Positions 30,123 through 40,899 of a stretch of 64,000 nucleotides of DNA are shown here, in pieces (the first letter of the stretch is position 1; every line of letters starts with the position of its first letter). The notes under the pieces are model-generated. The model was not told where the DNA came from. It searched no databases and was given only the letters and a program-made list of their open reading frames with translations. Origin of the DNA: a bacterium (lineage in GTDB: Bacteria; Patescibacteriota; Gracilibacteria; BD1-5; UBA6164); assembly GCA_024635485.1 (NCBI GenBank), contig JAGXIV010000004.1:1-64000 (forward strand), in the 5' to 3' direction. The position numbers and the translations under genes were made by a program.

Positions 30123-31571
30123 TTATTCAGCTGGCATAAGTACTGTATCAATTACGTGAGTTACTCCGTTAGAAGAGATAACATCAGCAGTTTCAACCAT
30201 AGCTTCACCATTGATTTCTAACATTCCGTTAGCATTGATAGTGAACATAAGAGTTTCACCTTGTACTGTTGTAAGTTCAAGTCCGTCTACTAAATCAGCA
30301 GAAGTATATGAACCAGCAACTACGTGATATGTGAGGATATCAGCAAGTTGAGCTTTATTTTCAGCCATAAGAAGAGTCGTAACTGTTCCGTCTGGAAGTT
30401 TTTCAAATGCAGCGTTTGTAGGAGCAAATACTGTAAATGGTCCTTCTGATTTAAGAGTTTCTACGAGGTCAGCAGCTTGAACTGCAGCTACCAATGTAGT
30501 AACGTTATTAGCGTTCATAGCATTTTCAACGATATCCATTGAAGGAAGCATCATAGCTCCACCAACTTCTACACCTGCTTCAGTGTTAACCATTACACTA
30601 GTTACAATAACATTTCCGTTATCAAATTTGAGTGGTGCATCTAAACCATTTTTTCCATCAAATTCGTACTCACCGATAGTTCCGTCATCAGTATGAAGCA
30701 TAATCCATACTTTAGAGTTAGCATCAAGTGTTTCACCATCTTTAAGCATTATCTCAACATTTTCAGTCGTACCAGCTTTTACCATTTTTGGTATTGAAAT
30801 GATTCCAGGAACAACTGGACCGTTATCACCGTTATCAGCATGTACTACAACCCAACCATCATTTTCCATAGTTATAGAGTTTATAGTAAGTTTGTTATCA
30901 GCAGATACTTGAGCGCTTATTGTGATACTAGAGTCATCCATAGCTTCATCATCCATTGCTTCATCATCCATTAATTCTGAATCATCAAAATTATCAAATG
31001 ATTTAGCAGCAGCTTCAAAAATCCAACCTCTTCTCGCATTTGAGTTTAATTTTATTTGAGCGTTAATAAGTCCTTCATTTTCTGCTTTTGCAGAGTATGC
31101 GAGCATCCAACTATCAAAATTACCTTCTGCTTTTGCAATACCTCTTGCTTGCATAATCATTTTTAATGATTCAGCTTCAGTAATCAGATCATCTGGTCGA
31201 AATTGAGCGTTTGCAGCGATGTATCCGTTTTCAAGTGCTGCTTCAGCATACTTACAACCAAAATCATCACTGTCTAAATCTGAAAAATCTCCATTACATG
31301 TATCTGGAACATTTTTTCCAGAAATATTCATAGCGACTTTAATCATTTCTCTTCGGGTAATTTCAGATTCTAAATTATACATTTCTGTATTATTTGATTG
31401 GTCTACAATTACACCTTGTTTAGCTAAGAAATTAGCACTAACTTTTGCAGCTGAAGAAGCTGTAAGAGCTGTAGTATTCATTATTTCTGTGTTCATATGA
31501 CTATCGGCAAATGTAGCTGTTCCCATAAGTGGGACAAGTACAAGTCCTGCCATTGCTTTTTTATAATTCAT
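30123..31571 (-). CDS. SLH-domain surface protein with DUF7282-like and fasciclin (FAS1) domains
   Basis: 482 residues from MNYKKAMAGLVLVPLMGTAT, a signal peptide cleaved after TFA. Residues about 30-195 contain S-layer-homology-like repeats (ITRREMIKVAMNISGK, FRPDDLITEAESLKMIMQA). An acidic MDDEAMDDEAMDD linker follows, then a beta-rich DUF7282-like domain (SITMENDGWVVVHADNGDNG), and a FAS1 domain at about 355-482 (PFTVFAPTNAAFEKLPDGT, YHVVAGSY, ITHVID-like VTHVIDTVLMP). It is probably an abundant adhesive envelope protein. About 33 glycines, none TGA, which stands out sharply. The reading frame extends upstream but without a signal peptide. Confidence 0.92.
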   Translation of the reverse strand: MNYKKAMAGLVLVPLMGTATFADSHMNTEIMNTTALTASSAAKVSANFLAKQGVIVDQSNNTEMYNLESEITRREMIKVAMNISGKNVPDTCNGDFSDLDSDDFGCKYAEAALENGYIAANAQFRPDDLITEAESLKMIMQARGIAKAEGNFDSWMLAYSAKAENEGLINAQIKLNSNARRGWIFEAAAKSFDNFDDSELMDDEAMDDEAMDDSSITISAQVSADNKLTINSITMENDGWVVVHADNGDNGPVVPGIISIPKMVKAGTTENVEIMLKDGETLDANSKVWIMLHTDDGTIGEYEFDGKNGLDAPLKFDNGNVIVTSVMVNTEAGVEVGGAMMLPSMDIVENAMNANNVTTLVAAVQAADLVETLKSEGPFTVFAPTNAAFEKLPDGTVTTLLMAENKAQLADILTYHVVAGSYTSADLVDGLELTTVQGETLMFTINANGMLEINGEAMVETADVISSNGVTHVIDTVLMPAE

Positions 31572-31721
31572 AGAGTTTGTTTTAGTAAATAAAAGCACGC
31601 ACACTCTACAGTATATCTGTAAGAACCTTGTAAGTTTTGAGAGAATTATAGACCAAGTTATTTTGAAGTTTCTGTATTTATAGCTATTATAGAGGGGTGA
31701 AATAATTGATAAAAAATATAT

Positions 31722-33086
31722 ATGACGACACTTAAATCTATAAATCCTCATTCTGGGGAAACCATGAAAACATACGAAACATTTTCTGATGAAGTAATAG
31801 AGTCAAAAATACAAATTGCTCACGACACTCAGAAAACATGGAAAAATGTGAGTTTTAAAGAGAAACAAAAGCTCTACCATAATTTAGCTGGTGAAATAGA
31901 AAATAATCTTGAAGAACTTGCAGCACTTCAAACTCTTGAAATGGGGATGATTCATAGTGCTTCAAAAGCAGGACTCAAAAGTACAGCACATCTTGCAAGA
32001 TGGTTTGCTGATAGTGCAGCATCACTTTTACAAGATGAAGCCTTTGAAAGAGACGGGGAAGAGGGCAAGTTTGTATATGACCCACTTGGAGTTATTTTTG
32101 GTATTGCTCCATGGAATTTTCCTTTTAATCAGGTTCTGAGAGCTGCAATTCCAAATACTATCGCTGGAAATACTACCGTCTATAAACATGCATCAAATGT
32201 TCCTCAATGTGCTGCAAGAATAGAGCAACTCTTTTTAGATGCTTGATTTCCAGAAGGAGTCTATACAAATATGTTTGTTGATTCAGATAAAAGTGAGATG
32301 ATAATTTCTCATACATATGTTGCTTGAGTAAATCTTACCTGAAGTGAGTGAGCAGGGAAATCAGTTGGGAGTCTTGCAGGGAAATACTTAAAGCCATCCG
32401 TACTAGAACTTGGGTGAAATGACGCATTTATAGTTGCAAGTAATACGAGAATTAAAGAAATTGCAGAAGCAGCTATGAAAGCACGAATAGCAAACAATGG
32501 TGAAAAATGTAATTCTTCAAAAAGATTTGTTGTTCCAGAAGCGTATTATGATGACTTTGTGAAATATGCTAAAGAAGCTATGGAAAACTTCAAAGTGTGA
32601 GATCCAATGCTCGCTGAAACTGATCTCTGACCTTTGGCTCGTCCTGATCTCAGAGACGAAGTGCATACTCAAGTTGAAAAGACTCTGAAACAATGAGCTC
32701 GACTCATAACCTGAGGAAATAAAATACAGGGAGATGGAAACTACTACGAAGCAACCATATTAGCTGATGTGACTCCTGAAATGACTTCCTATAAGGAAGA
32801 AGTCTTTGGACCAGTTGCGACGATAATTAAAGTAAAAGATATCGAAGAAGCCATCCAGGTTGCTAATAACTCTGATTATGGACTGTGTGGATGTGTGTAT
32901 GGTGATAATCAAGAAGAGCTCAGAGATATCGCAACAAGGGTCCATACTGGAATGATGTTTATCAATAAACCAGCAGGTTCACGAGCGAGTCTTCCATTTG
33001 GAGGAGTCAAACATTCTGGTTATGGAAAAGAGAACGGTCCAGATGGACTTCGAGCCTTTGTAAATAAAAAAGTAGTCTTATACTAA
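31722..33086 (+). CDS. gabD: Aldehyde dehydrogenase, succinate-semialdehyde dehydrogenase type
   Basis: 454 residues. Cofactor loop GVIFGIAPWNFPFNQ, catalytic Glu in VLELGGNDAFI, catalytic Cys in NNGEKCNSSKRF, and the C-terminal LPFGGVKHSGYGKE motif of NAD(P)-dependent aldehyde dehydrogenases of the GabD/YneI type. It oxidises an aldehyde, likely succinate semialdehyde, to the acid; the neighbouring gene order does not fix the substrate. About nine glycines are TGA. Divergent from the SLH gene. A GC-rich hairpin follows it. Confidence 0.94.
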
Positions 33087-33092
33087 AAAAAT

Positions 33093-33201
33093 GCGCCTCC
33101 CCCTCGTGAGGGGAAGAGCGCTGTTGCATAGGTGACAATACTAAATAAGTGAGTCTGAAGTTCTCAGTCACTCTTAAGAGTGGACTTATGAACTCAGACT
33201 A
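33093..33201. other. Structured intergenic region with two nested hairpins
   Basis: A GC-rich hairpin (GCGC-CT-CCCC with GGGG-AAGA-GCGC, 33094-33122) lies behind the aldehyde dehydrogenase gene. At about 33152-33200 a second, nested structure pairs AGTCTGA-AGTTC with GAACT-CAGACT and encloses CACTCTTAAGAGTG. It immediately follows the stop of the Lys-rich mini-gene on the minus strand. It could terminate or stabilise either transcript. The 283-base gap before 33370 otherwise holds only that mini-gene. Confidence 0.5.
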
Positions 33202-33273
33202 CTTTTTCTTCTTGTCTTTCTTCTTCTTGTCTTTCTTTTTCTTGTCGGCTTTGGACTTACTTTTTTTTGACAT
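33199..33273 (-). CDS. Lysine-rich 24-residue miniprotein
   Basis: MSKKSKSKADKKKKDKKKKD plus a KKKK end: 24 residues, 16 of them Lys. It starts at a clear ATG and ends at TAG. The regular K4D spacing and the lack of non-polar residues suggest a nucleic-acid- or polyanion-binding peptide if translated. An alternative is chance AG-rich sequence; the codon mix of AAA and AAG argues slightly against pure low-complexity slippage. It is flanked on its 3' side by a strong nested hairpin. Confidence 0.45.
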   Translation of the reverse strand: MSKKSKSKADKKKKDKKKKDKKKK

Positions 33274-33369
33274 TTTCTACCTATTTTTGCTTAGACATAG
33301 GATAGTCCCAGTCTTTCGCTATATGTATAATAAATAATAAAAATAATAAGTCAATAATAATTAAATAAA

Positions 33370-34143
33370 ATGTTAGAAAATCTATACTTGTTTAACCTGT
33401 GAGCCTTCGTAATCGGAGCAATAGTATTTTGACTTTCAGAATACTTTTTTCAGTATCGAAAAAATACGGACTCTAAAAAACTTAGATGGGGAGAAAACTT
33501 TTCGATGACATTTGTAAATACCGTGATTATTCGCTTTCTCTTTTTTGTGACTCCGATTTCAGCAGCTTTGTATGCTCAAAATAATAGTATTTGAATATTT
33601 CATTTTTTATGATTTAATGAAATAGTAGCAGGAATTATAATGTTTTTATTGCTCGATATGATTATTTTTCTTGAACATATTTTGTTTCACAAGATTCCAT
33701 TTCTTTGGAAGTTTCATAGTATTCATCATTCTGATTTAGATATGGATTTTACCACAGCTCTGAGATTTCACTTTTGAGAATCAATATTTTCTTCTATCAC
33801 CAAGATATTTTTTATAATTATCTTTGGACCCCCTGTATGGTCTGTTGTTGCCTTTGAAGTCGTACTCAATGTCTCTGCGATGTGGAATCATAGTAATATT
33901 AATCTTCCTAAAAAAATTGACTCAGTGGTATCAAAGCTCATTGTGACTCCCAAATTTCATGAAGTACACCACTCTCAAAACCTTGGGGAGAGTCTTTCAA
34001 ATTACTGATTTTTTCTCTCTATTTGGGATCATTTTTATAAAACATACCTTCCACATCAAAGAAAAATACACAAGCTTGGAATGAAAAATCAAACAAAGCG
34101 ATACAATCTCAAAAAACTTTTACTTTTGCGCACAGATAAGTAA
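33370..34143 (+). CDS. Fatty acid hydroxylase/sterol desaturase superfamily membrane protein
   Basis: 257 residues with about four helices and the histidine clusters of the family's di-iron site: LEHILFHKIP, FHSIHHSDLDMD, LRFHFGES, WNHSNINL and HEVHHSQNLG. Such enzymes hydroxylate or desaturate lipids at the membrane face. The substrate is unknown. TGA codes several membrane glycines. It is followed after 38 bases by an ABC ATPase gene on the same strand. Confidence 0.9.
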
Positions 34144-34181
34144 AATTTCGCGTATAAATATTTGTTAAACAATCTTGTTCT

Positions 34182-34907
34182 ATGGCAATTCTCGAAGTAA
34201 AAAACGTGAGTAAGAAACTCGCAAAAAAAGAAGTACTCCATAATATCAGTTTTGAAGTAAAAGCTTGAGAAATATATGGTTTTCTTGGTCCAAATGGAGC
34301 AGGGAAGACAACCACTATGAAGGCTATTTTAGGACTTATAAATCCTGAATCTGGAAGTATAAGTATTCTAGGTTCACAGGGACTCTCGCAAGAATCAAAA
34401 AAAAGAATTGGGTTTATGCCTGAAAATACCTATCTCTATAAACATCTCACAGGAAGAGAGTTTTTGAAATTCAATGGAGCTTTTTTTTATTCAAATGGAG
34501 CTGACTTAAATGCAAAAGTAGAAAAACTTCTCCAAAGAGTTGGACTTGGTGATGCGTGAGATAAATATCTTAAGAGTTACTCTAAGGGAATGCTTCAACG
34601 AGTGTGACTCGCTCAATCAATCATTAATGAACCAGAAATACTTTTTTTAGATGAACCTATGAGTGGTCTTGACCCAATTGGAAGAAAAATGGTAAAAGAT
34701 TTACTGGTTGAGCTTTGAAAATCAGGAACTACTATTTTCTTTAATACTCATATACTTGCAGATGTAGAGAGTATTTGTGATAGAGTCAGTATTATAAATC
34801 AATGAAGTATTATTATTAATGGACAAGAAGTAAAAAAACTCAGTGGGAAACTTGAAGATTTCTTTATTGAAAAAGTCACAGAACATAATGCGTCACTTCA
34901 AAAATAA
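34182..34907 (+). CDS. ABC transporter ATP-binding protein
   Basis: 241 residues. Walker [11 protein letters not shown]-loop region [10 protein letters not shown], signature [13 protein letters not shown] (the SGGQ position is YSKGM, as in many CcmA/YxlF-like exporters), Walker [14 protein letters not shown] and the H-loop NTHIL. It would power an ABC-2-type exporter, but no permease gene is adjacent, so its partner must be elsewhere. Monocistronic end: a hairpin and T-run follow immediately. Confidence 0.93.
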
Positions 34908-34936
34908 AAAAAAGGCTTTTGGCCTTTTTTTTTTAT
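34907..34936. terminator. Bidirectional intrinsic terminator
   Basis: AAAAAAAGGC-TTTT-GGCCTTTTTTTT between the ABC ATPase and the convergent FtsA-like gene. Confidence 0.85.
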
Positions 34937-34937
34937 T

Positions 34938-36161
34938 TTATGATTGTATATATCCGAGATTCTTTATAGCTGCTTTGAGTGAACTACTAAGTGTATCATG
35001 TTCTCGAGAAACAAGGTGATTTGTTTCTCTGAGTAAAACATACATATCAAGAGGTATTTTTTGAATATCTTCTAAACTAATAGATTTCATAGATTCAAGA
35101 ACATTAGTCATATCTTCTTGTATAAATTCTATAGAATTAAGGATTTTAATATCATATTTTGAATATGAAAAATTATGAAGATATTCTTTAAAAAAATCGT
35201 TATTTCCTCACCCACCTCAAATATAAAAATATTTAGGACAAATGAGATCTCCGAGCATTTCTTTGAGTGTAATTCATATACTACTTCCCCAAATTTCTAA
35301 AAAGTTAGCTTTTTCAAGTTCAAAATATGATTCATCATGGAGCTTAGATATTATTCCAGCTCGTGTATACGAATGATGTTTTGCTATCTTGCTGACAAGA
35401 TCATTAATTCAAATTGATATTTTTGAAATCGCAATTACTTCATCATCCATTTTGAGTGAGAGGCTCGTTTGAGTTGCTCAAATATTAATGATAACGATAT
35501 GTTCTTGTGTGAATATTTTAGTAATACAAAACTCTGTTGGTAGAATTTTATATATTTTTTTTCAAACCACGTTCCCTATTTGAGAGAGGAGATTATGTTT
35601 TGAGAGAGGAATAAATGCGTTTAAGAGTGAAAAACGAATCTGTTCCCCTGTTTTGCCAATTACTTTTTTTTGTTTGATTCCATCAATTGTAACACTATTA
35701 ACTCGACTGAGAATAATTTGTATATCTTGAGGAGAAAGTCCATAGAGTCTGTCTATTTCACTACTCAGGTGTTTTAAACATAGTCTCTCAACAGATTGCA
35801 TAATAGTTTCAAGTTCATCTTTTGAAATGGTATCATGTGGGAGTTTCCTTTTAAAATTTATTTTTTTACTGGAAAGAAATAGTTCCCCAAATGGATAATT
35901 TATAACAATTTGATCAAGTTTAATACTATGAATAGTTTCCAGTTTTTTGATACTTTCTGAAATATTATCACACAAAGAAGGAAGATTTCGACATTCCCCA
36001 TTTGAAAAAAAAGAAACGTCTTGTCTTTTTTCTGTATATCCAATAATTTGAATTTCTTTGTTTTTAAAAGAGGCAGCACAAACTCTGAGTTTGTAGCTGC
36101 CAATATCTATAATGCAGAGAATTTTTGATGGAATATTTTTTTTTGTAAATGCCACAAGCAA
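34938..36161 (-). CDS. FtsA/PilM-like actin-fold ATPase
   Basis: 407 residues. Phosphate-1 motif IIDIGSYKLRVC, an SHS2-like 1C insertion at about 85-165 (DQIVINYPFGELFLSS), phosphate-2 IVIINIGATQTSLSL and the adenosine motif YIGGGGGNNDFF define the FtsA/PilM branch. FtsA tethers FtsZ to the membrane; PilM organises type IV pili. No clear C-terminal amphipathic anchor is seen, so the choice between them is open. There is no ATG; translation starts at TTG 36161 or GTG 36155, 11 bases after the TPR gene stop, indicating an operon. Confidence 0.75.
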
Positions 36162-36172
36162 AGAAGATGAGT

Positions 36173-36697
36173 TTATATATGTGCAGAGGGAGCTTTTCAG
36201 ATTTTTTTCAAAAGTTTATTTCACGCAGCGACATCTCAAAATCAAATGAGAGCCATTGCAAGATCTTCAGTGATGAGATCATCTTCTGGAGAAATATTGA
36301 GAGCTCGTTTTAAAATAATAATTCCGCGCTCATGTTGTTTCGTCATCGTGTAAGCCCAACCGAGATTTCTCAAAACTTCAGCATTGTTTCAAAACAGTTT
36401 ATTTGATTTTTCCAATGATTCAATAGCCTGTGTCACCTTGTCTTCAGAAAGTAGAATAAATCATTTCAGATAATTTCATGTAGCAGATTCACTATTAAGA
36501 CTTAACGCAAAATCAAGTGCTGCAAGTGCTTTGTCGCTTTCTCACGAAAAAAGATAAATATCAGCAAGCTCTTCATAGAGTCTATAATCGCTTGAATATT
36601 TTGAAATATTTTTTTGTAAAAGCGCTATTGCTTCAGCAAATTTTTTGTCTGCTTTGAGTGCTTCTATTTGTATAATAATCATGCGAACTTCGTCCAT
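36173..36697 (-). CDS. Tetratricopeptide-repeat protein
   Basis: 174 residues, all helical, with about four TPR units (FAEAIALLQKNISKYSSDYR, LYEELADIYLFSGESDKALA, NYLKGFILLSEDKVTQAIES, VLRNLGWAYTMTKQHERGII). TPR arrays mediate protein-protein contacts. It precedes the FtsA/PilM-like gene by 11 bases, so it may be an assembly partner. Six glycines, including TPR packing positions, are TGA. Confidence 0.88.
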
Positions 36698-36858
36698 ATT
36701 TTTCAGTATTTAATAATCATAATGTGCACACTCTATTTTAAATATTTATTGTAAGAAATCAAACAGAATTTATACTCTCTTTTTGTGATATTTTACTTGT
36801 ATATTTTGAGGGCTGCTTATACTAGGCATAGAATATTTACAAAAGGAAGTTTCAATGT

Positions 36859-38193
36859 ATGAAAACGAAAATTAAAATTTGAATTGATGAGGCATGAAGA
36901 GGCCCATGGTCTGGTCCAGTTGTAGCATGTGCTCTTGCATGGAACTCAAATAATCCACCTAATAAGGACTTTATTTCCTTGATGAATGATTCAAAACAAC
37001 TCAGTCCAAAAAAGAGGGAAGAATTCTACACACAAATTATACATCTCTCAACTCAGTGAAATCTCTATTTTTGAGTTGGAGTCGTTGATAACTATATTAT
37101 TGATGAAATCAATATTAGACAAGCAAATAAAGAGGCAATGCGTCGAGCTATCATAGAAATCAAACAAAAAATCCCAAAAGATCTCTCAGAAATATCTGTC
37201 GTCATAGATGGAAAAGATAATTATCAATTTGATGAACTAGAGCAAAAACCTCTCTATATTATCGCTTGAGATGCAAAAGTTTCTGAAATTGGATGAGCTA
37301 GTATAATAGCAAAAGTCTTTCGAGACAAACTTATGGCCCAATATGCTACACTGTATCCAGAATTTTGATTTGAAAATAATGCAGGATATGGAACTAAAAA
37401 ACACAGAGAAGCCCTGACTCATAGCAGTAAAATAACAGGAATCCATAGAACAAGTTATAAACCTATCAAAAAAATATTAGAGCATAAAGAAAAAGTACTC
37501 GTGCATATTTGTTGTGGACCAGATGCTACGGTTCCACTGATGGATCTGAAAGATGAGTTTGAAGTTATTGCCTATTGGTATGATCCAAATATTCAACCAG
37601 TTGCCGAATATGAGAAAAGATTCGATGCTTTTGTACAAGTCTGTGAAATAGAAGGAGTTGCTTATATCAAGTGAGACTATGATGTGAAAAACTTTTTCAA
37701 AAAAATAAAAGGTTTAGAGGATACTCCAGAACGTGGAGAAAAATGTACAGAGTGTTATGATATGCGACTTGAGAGAACCGCACGACTCGCTCGTGAAATG
37801 TGAATCTCAAAATGGACGAGCTCACTCAATAATTCTCCACACAAAGATATGGAGAAAATGTTTGATTTAGGTGAAAAATGGGATAGTAAATCAACAGCAA
37901 AACAACAACTCTCAGAAGATGAACGAAAGCAAGCTTCAGCGATACTTGGAATTTCAGAAATGGAACTCAAAGAAAATGGAGACTCGCGAGAACTCGAACT
38001 TCAAAAAAATACCCTTTGAAAAAACTTAGAATTCTTAAAACTTGCCTTTCGGAAAAATGGAGGATTCCAAAGAAGTGTAGATTACACCAACGAACACAAT
38101 ATTTTTAGACAAAATTATTGTGGTTGTGTCTACTCAGATACTTTCCCTGGAAGCCCAAGAAATAAAAATGCAAAGTGATGATTTAGTGGATAA
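36859..38193 (+). CDS. Ribonuclease HII fused to epoxyqueuosine reductase QueH
   Basis: 444 residues in one uninterrupted frame. Residues 1-205 are RNase HII: the DE dyad in IGIDEAGRGPWSGPV, DSKQLSPKKRE, VVIDGKDN, the GASIIAKVFRD loop and the KKHREAL end. Residues about 210-444 are QueH (DUF208): VLVHICCGPDAT with Cys218/Cys219 and Asp222, RGEKCTECYDMRLERTA (Cys296/Cys299), SSLNNSPHKD and a late CGCVYSD. The first removes ribonucleotides/RNA from DNA; the second makes queuosine in the tRNA wobble position. All key residues are present in both halves. No start or stop occurs at the junction (37441-37560). Confidence 0.93.
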
Positions 38194-38227
38194 TAAAAAA
38201 ACCTGAAATTTTTCAGGTTTTTTTATT
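38194..38227. terminator. Bidirectional intrinsic terminator
   Basis: AAAAAAACCTGAAA-TT-TTTCAGGTTTTTTT; overlaps the stop of the convergent minus-strand gene. Confidence 0.9.
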
Positions 38228-38681
38228 GAGCAAATAATTTTTTGACTCATGGGAGATGATGAATATTAAATTCATTATCAATGACATAGGTACTGCCAGA
38301 TTGACCAGTATGAAACATAACTCATAGGGGACAATTTTGAAACTCTCGTATTATATCACAAAATTGTCATTCAAGAGGAGCAGGAAGTACTCAATGAGTT
38401 TCTAACTCTTTCAGCTCTTTTACTATTGGCATAAGCAGGAGTCAAACTCACTGTATTCTAAGTTGATTTTTTATAAGAGAGAAATTATGAAGCTTTTCTC
38501 TCGCAAGTAAAACTCTATTTTTCAGAGATGATGTATGTAAATCTCCATGAATTTTTTCTAGAGCTGTATTAGATTGAGAAAGAATTCATTCTATATTTTC
38601 TTGCGTAGTTACCATTGCATCATCTCAAGCTTGTTTTGCGTACCTCATTCAATCTGAATATGAAAGAATTTCTATAGACAT
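38223..38681 (-). CDS. Orphan protein downstream of hrcA
   Basis: 152 residues: a helical N-terminal part (MSIEILSYSDGMRYAKQAGD and a QNIEGIL-type coil) and a C-terminal part with two cysteines (EGQFCDIIREFQNCPLG) and HTGQSGSTYVIDNEFN. The hrcA neighbour is usually grpE; this protein has no GrpE signature. It lies 16 bases after hrcA and is probably cotranscribed. Family unknown. Confidence 0.7.
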
Positions 38682-38697
38682 AAAAAAATATTTAAAA

Positions 38698-39396
38698 TTA
38701 AATTATGCCTTTTACAGCACTGATATTGAAACTATAGTTCATTTTGAGACCTCAAATAATTCATATATACCCAGTAATACCGTCTATTTCAATAGGTTTA
38801 AGTATGATGGTGTAGTCTTTGAGATAGGGAAGAATATTTTCTTCTCAAATATATATATTTACTCAGGCATGAGTCGAAAAACTCTCTATAAAATCTGAAA
38901 AATTTGGCTTATCTTCAAGCATTCGTAGTAAATGGAATATGTCATCTCAGAGTCTTTTATGATTTCGCTCTAAAAATTGGGCAACCCCTGAATACTCTAT
39001 TACTTTTTTTTCTGGGAGTACAAAAAAAGCAATTTCTTTGGTATTTTTTGCTAAATTGAATACGACAGAATGTATGAATTCAGAAAATTCTCTCAGATTA
39101 GAAAGGGGAACTGTATTATTTTTTGCTTCTAAAAAGTATTCTGGCGTATCTTGCATGAGGTAGCTCACAAAAGCACGTATTCATTTTGCAGTTGGGAGTC
39201 TCCCTGCAGAATTGTATGGTTGATAAATGAGCTTGAGGGTTTCAAGGTGAGCCATATCACCACGAACAGTGGCACTACTGACTCAAAGATCATATTTTTT
39301 AAGCAGAAGTTTACTTCATAATACTTCTCATGTCTTTATGTATTCTTCAATTATTATTTTGAGTATTTCTATATTACGCTCAGTAAGTCGGCTCAT
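38698..39396 (-). CDS. hrcA: Heat-inducible transcription repressor HrcA (short form)
   Basis: 232 residues. The N-terminal winged helix is clear: LTERNIEILKIIIEEYIKTG, GSKLLLKKYDLGVSSATVRG, DMAHLETLKLIYQPYNSAGR and LPTAKGIRAFV. The C-terminal GAF-like part is shorter than in typical HrcA (about 340 residues) but keeps the ending GGLKMNYSFNISAVKG. HrcA represses chaperone operons by binding CIRCE inverted repeats. I saw no CIRCE element in the flanking sequence, so its targets lie elsewhere. Confidence 0.9.
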
Positions 39397-39451
39397 AAAG
39401 TCTCAATTTTAAAGTAAATTTTGTGTATTATAGCTAAAAAATAAAAAAATA

Positions 39452-40486
39452 CTAGTTTTTCATTTCTATGAGCTTCATGAGTTCTAGAGCTGATTTTTCT
39501 GAAGAAAATTTTTCATAAACATCAGAATAGTCTGGTTTTTTAGGATGCATAATTGCATCAATAATTGTATCTGTCATACTATAGAGTGAAAGTGGATCGA
39601 GGTAATAAATACTGCCCCCCATTACTTCCTTTATACTAGAAATATCATTTGCAAAAATTGGCACATTATAGGAAAGTGCCTTAGAAAGAGAAAATGGAAA
39701 TGATTCATAAATACTTGAAAATATGACTCATGATGATTGGAGATAATATAATTTTTCGAGTTCTGTAGGAGCCTTTCATAAGAATATTATTTTTTCACTA
39801 ATTCCATATTCGAGTGCTTTATTCCTAATTTCGAGGTCTTGGCTCGTTGCTTCACATAAAATAATTATGTAGAGAATATGTCACGCTTCTTCAATTTTTT
39901 TTAATGCTCTGAGAATCCTTTCGAAATTATTGTGTAATTCATTTCCAGAATCATAGATGAGGTAATTTCATTTTAGATTATGTTTTGTTTTGATATCAGT
40001 TTGAAGTGTTTGAGGAGTAAGTGGAAAAGTTTTTGGAAAAAAACCATGTATTTTCCGAATTTTTTCTTCTGAAATATTGAGCTGTTCATTGAGTTCTAGA
40101 GTACTTCAAGTATCCATTACTGTCACTATTTGAGATTTTGCAATTGCCTTTTGAAGCTGGTGTTGGAAGAGCTTTCGTGAGAAATATTTTTTTTTGGGAA
40201 AAAATACTTCTTTAAGACTTTCAATTATCAAAATATAATCTCACGCATAGCCATGTGGTACAGGAACATCAAAAAATAACATAAGTCCAAATTTTTCTCT
40301 TTCATATATTTTTTTTATTTTTTGATCTCTTACGAATGGGATAGGATGTTTTGGAAGAGCCTCTTTTCGAAAGACGGTAATATTATGTTCAGAATTGAGT
40401 TCTCAGAGTTTTGTAATTATTTCTTCAACAAAATTTTTGTAGAATCATCAGTCCTCACCTATACGTACATCTATTCAGATTTTCAT
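39452..40486 (-). CDS. Glycosyltransferase family 4-like protein
   Basis: 344 residues, GT-B fold. N-terminal MKIGIDVRIGEDGGFYKNFV with the Gly-rich acceptor loop, central VTVMDTGSTLELNEQL, and in the C-terminal nucleotide-sugar domain LIYDSGNELHNNFERILRAL, IIFLGKAPTELEKLYYLQSS and SSIYESFPFSLSKALSYNVP (the EX7E-type motif) followed by PIFANDISSIKEV. It would add a sugar to an envelope polysaccharide or glycolipid. Lone gene; no sugar operon surrounds it. Confidence 0.92.
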
Positions 40487-40631
40487 ATGTTTGTGTATTT
40501 ACGAATTGTGATACTATTTTATGAAAAATGAGTGCAGAAGCAAGTATGAGCCAAAGTAAAATTCTCTACTATTATTTGACAAATAAATTATATTAAACAT
40601 AATAATTTTATTAATTTTTTAACTTACTAAT

Positions 40632-40886
40632 ATGAGTATAGAAATAAAACAATTTCCACCTGAGTGAAGAGTTATTCCTGATAAACAACTAGTGTGACAA
40701 ACAGGTGAGTATAATAAGTCTCTACTCACTTCTATGTGATGAAATGATAGTGAAATATCAGACGTAGATAGGATTGTTTCAGAAGTAATGAAAGGTGTGA
40801 GAACTGATTTCACGAAAGCAATATTAGATATAGAAAAAATAGTTGATTCCAAGCATTGAAATGGTGGACATGGATTAGAATGATAA
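40632..40886 (+). CDS. Small orphan protein
   Basis: 84 residues, soluble; Gly-rich ends (SIEIKQFPPEGRVIPDKQLV and KHGNGGHGLEG). Six TGA glycines and a TGA-TAA end make it a clear code-25 frame. It precedes another orphan by 13 bases; the two probably form an operon closed by the terminator at 41351. Confidence 0.6.
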
Positions 40887-40899
40887 TAATAAAAAAAAT

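Noticed and set aside
31572-31751. Sixty-codon N-terminal extension of the SLH/fasciclin protein
   Set aside because: The downstream ATG gives a clean signal peptide; the extension would bury it and is promoter-like sequence.
38223-39396. grpE next to hrcA and a CIRCE operator
   Set aside because: The neighbour has no GrpE signature and no CIRCE-like inverted repeat was found around hrcA.
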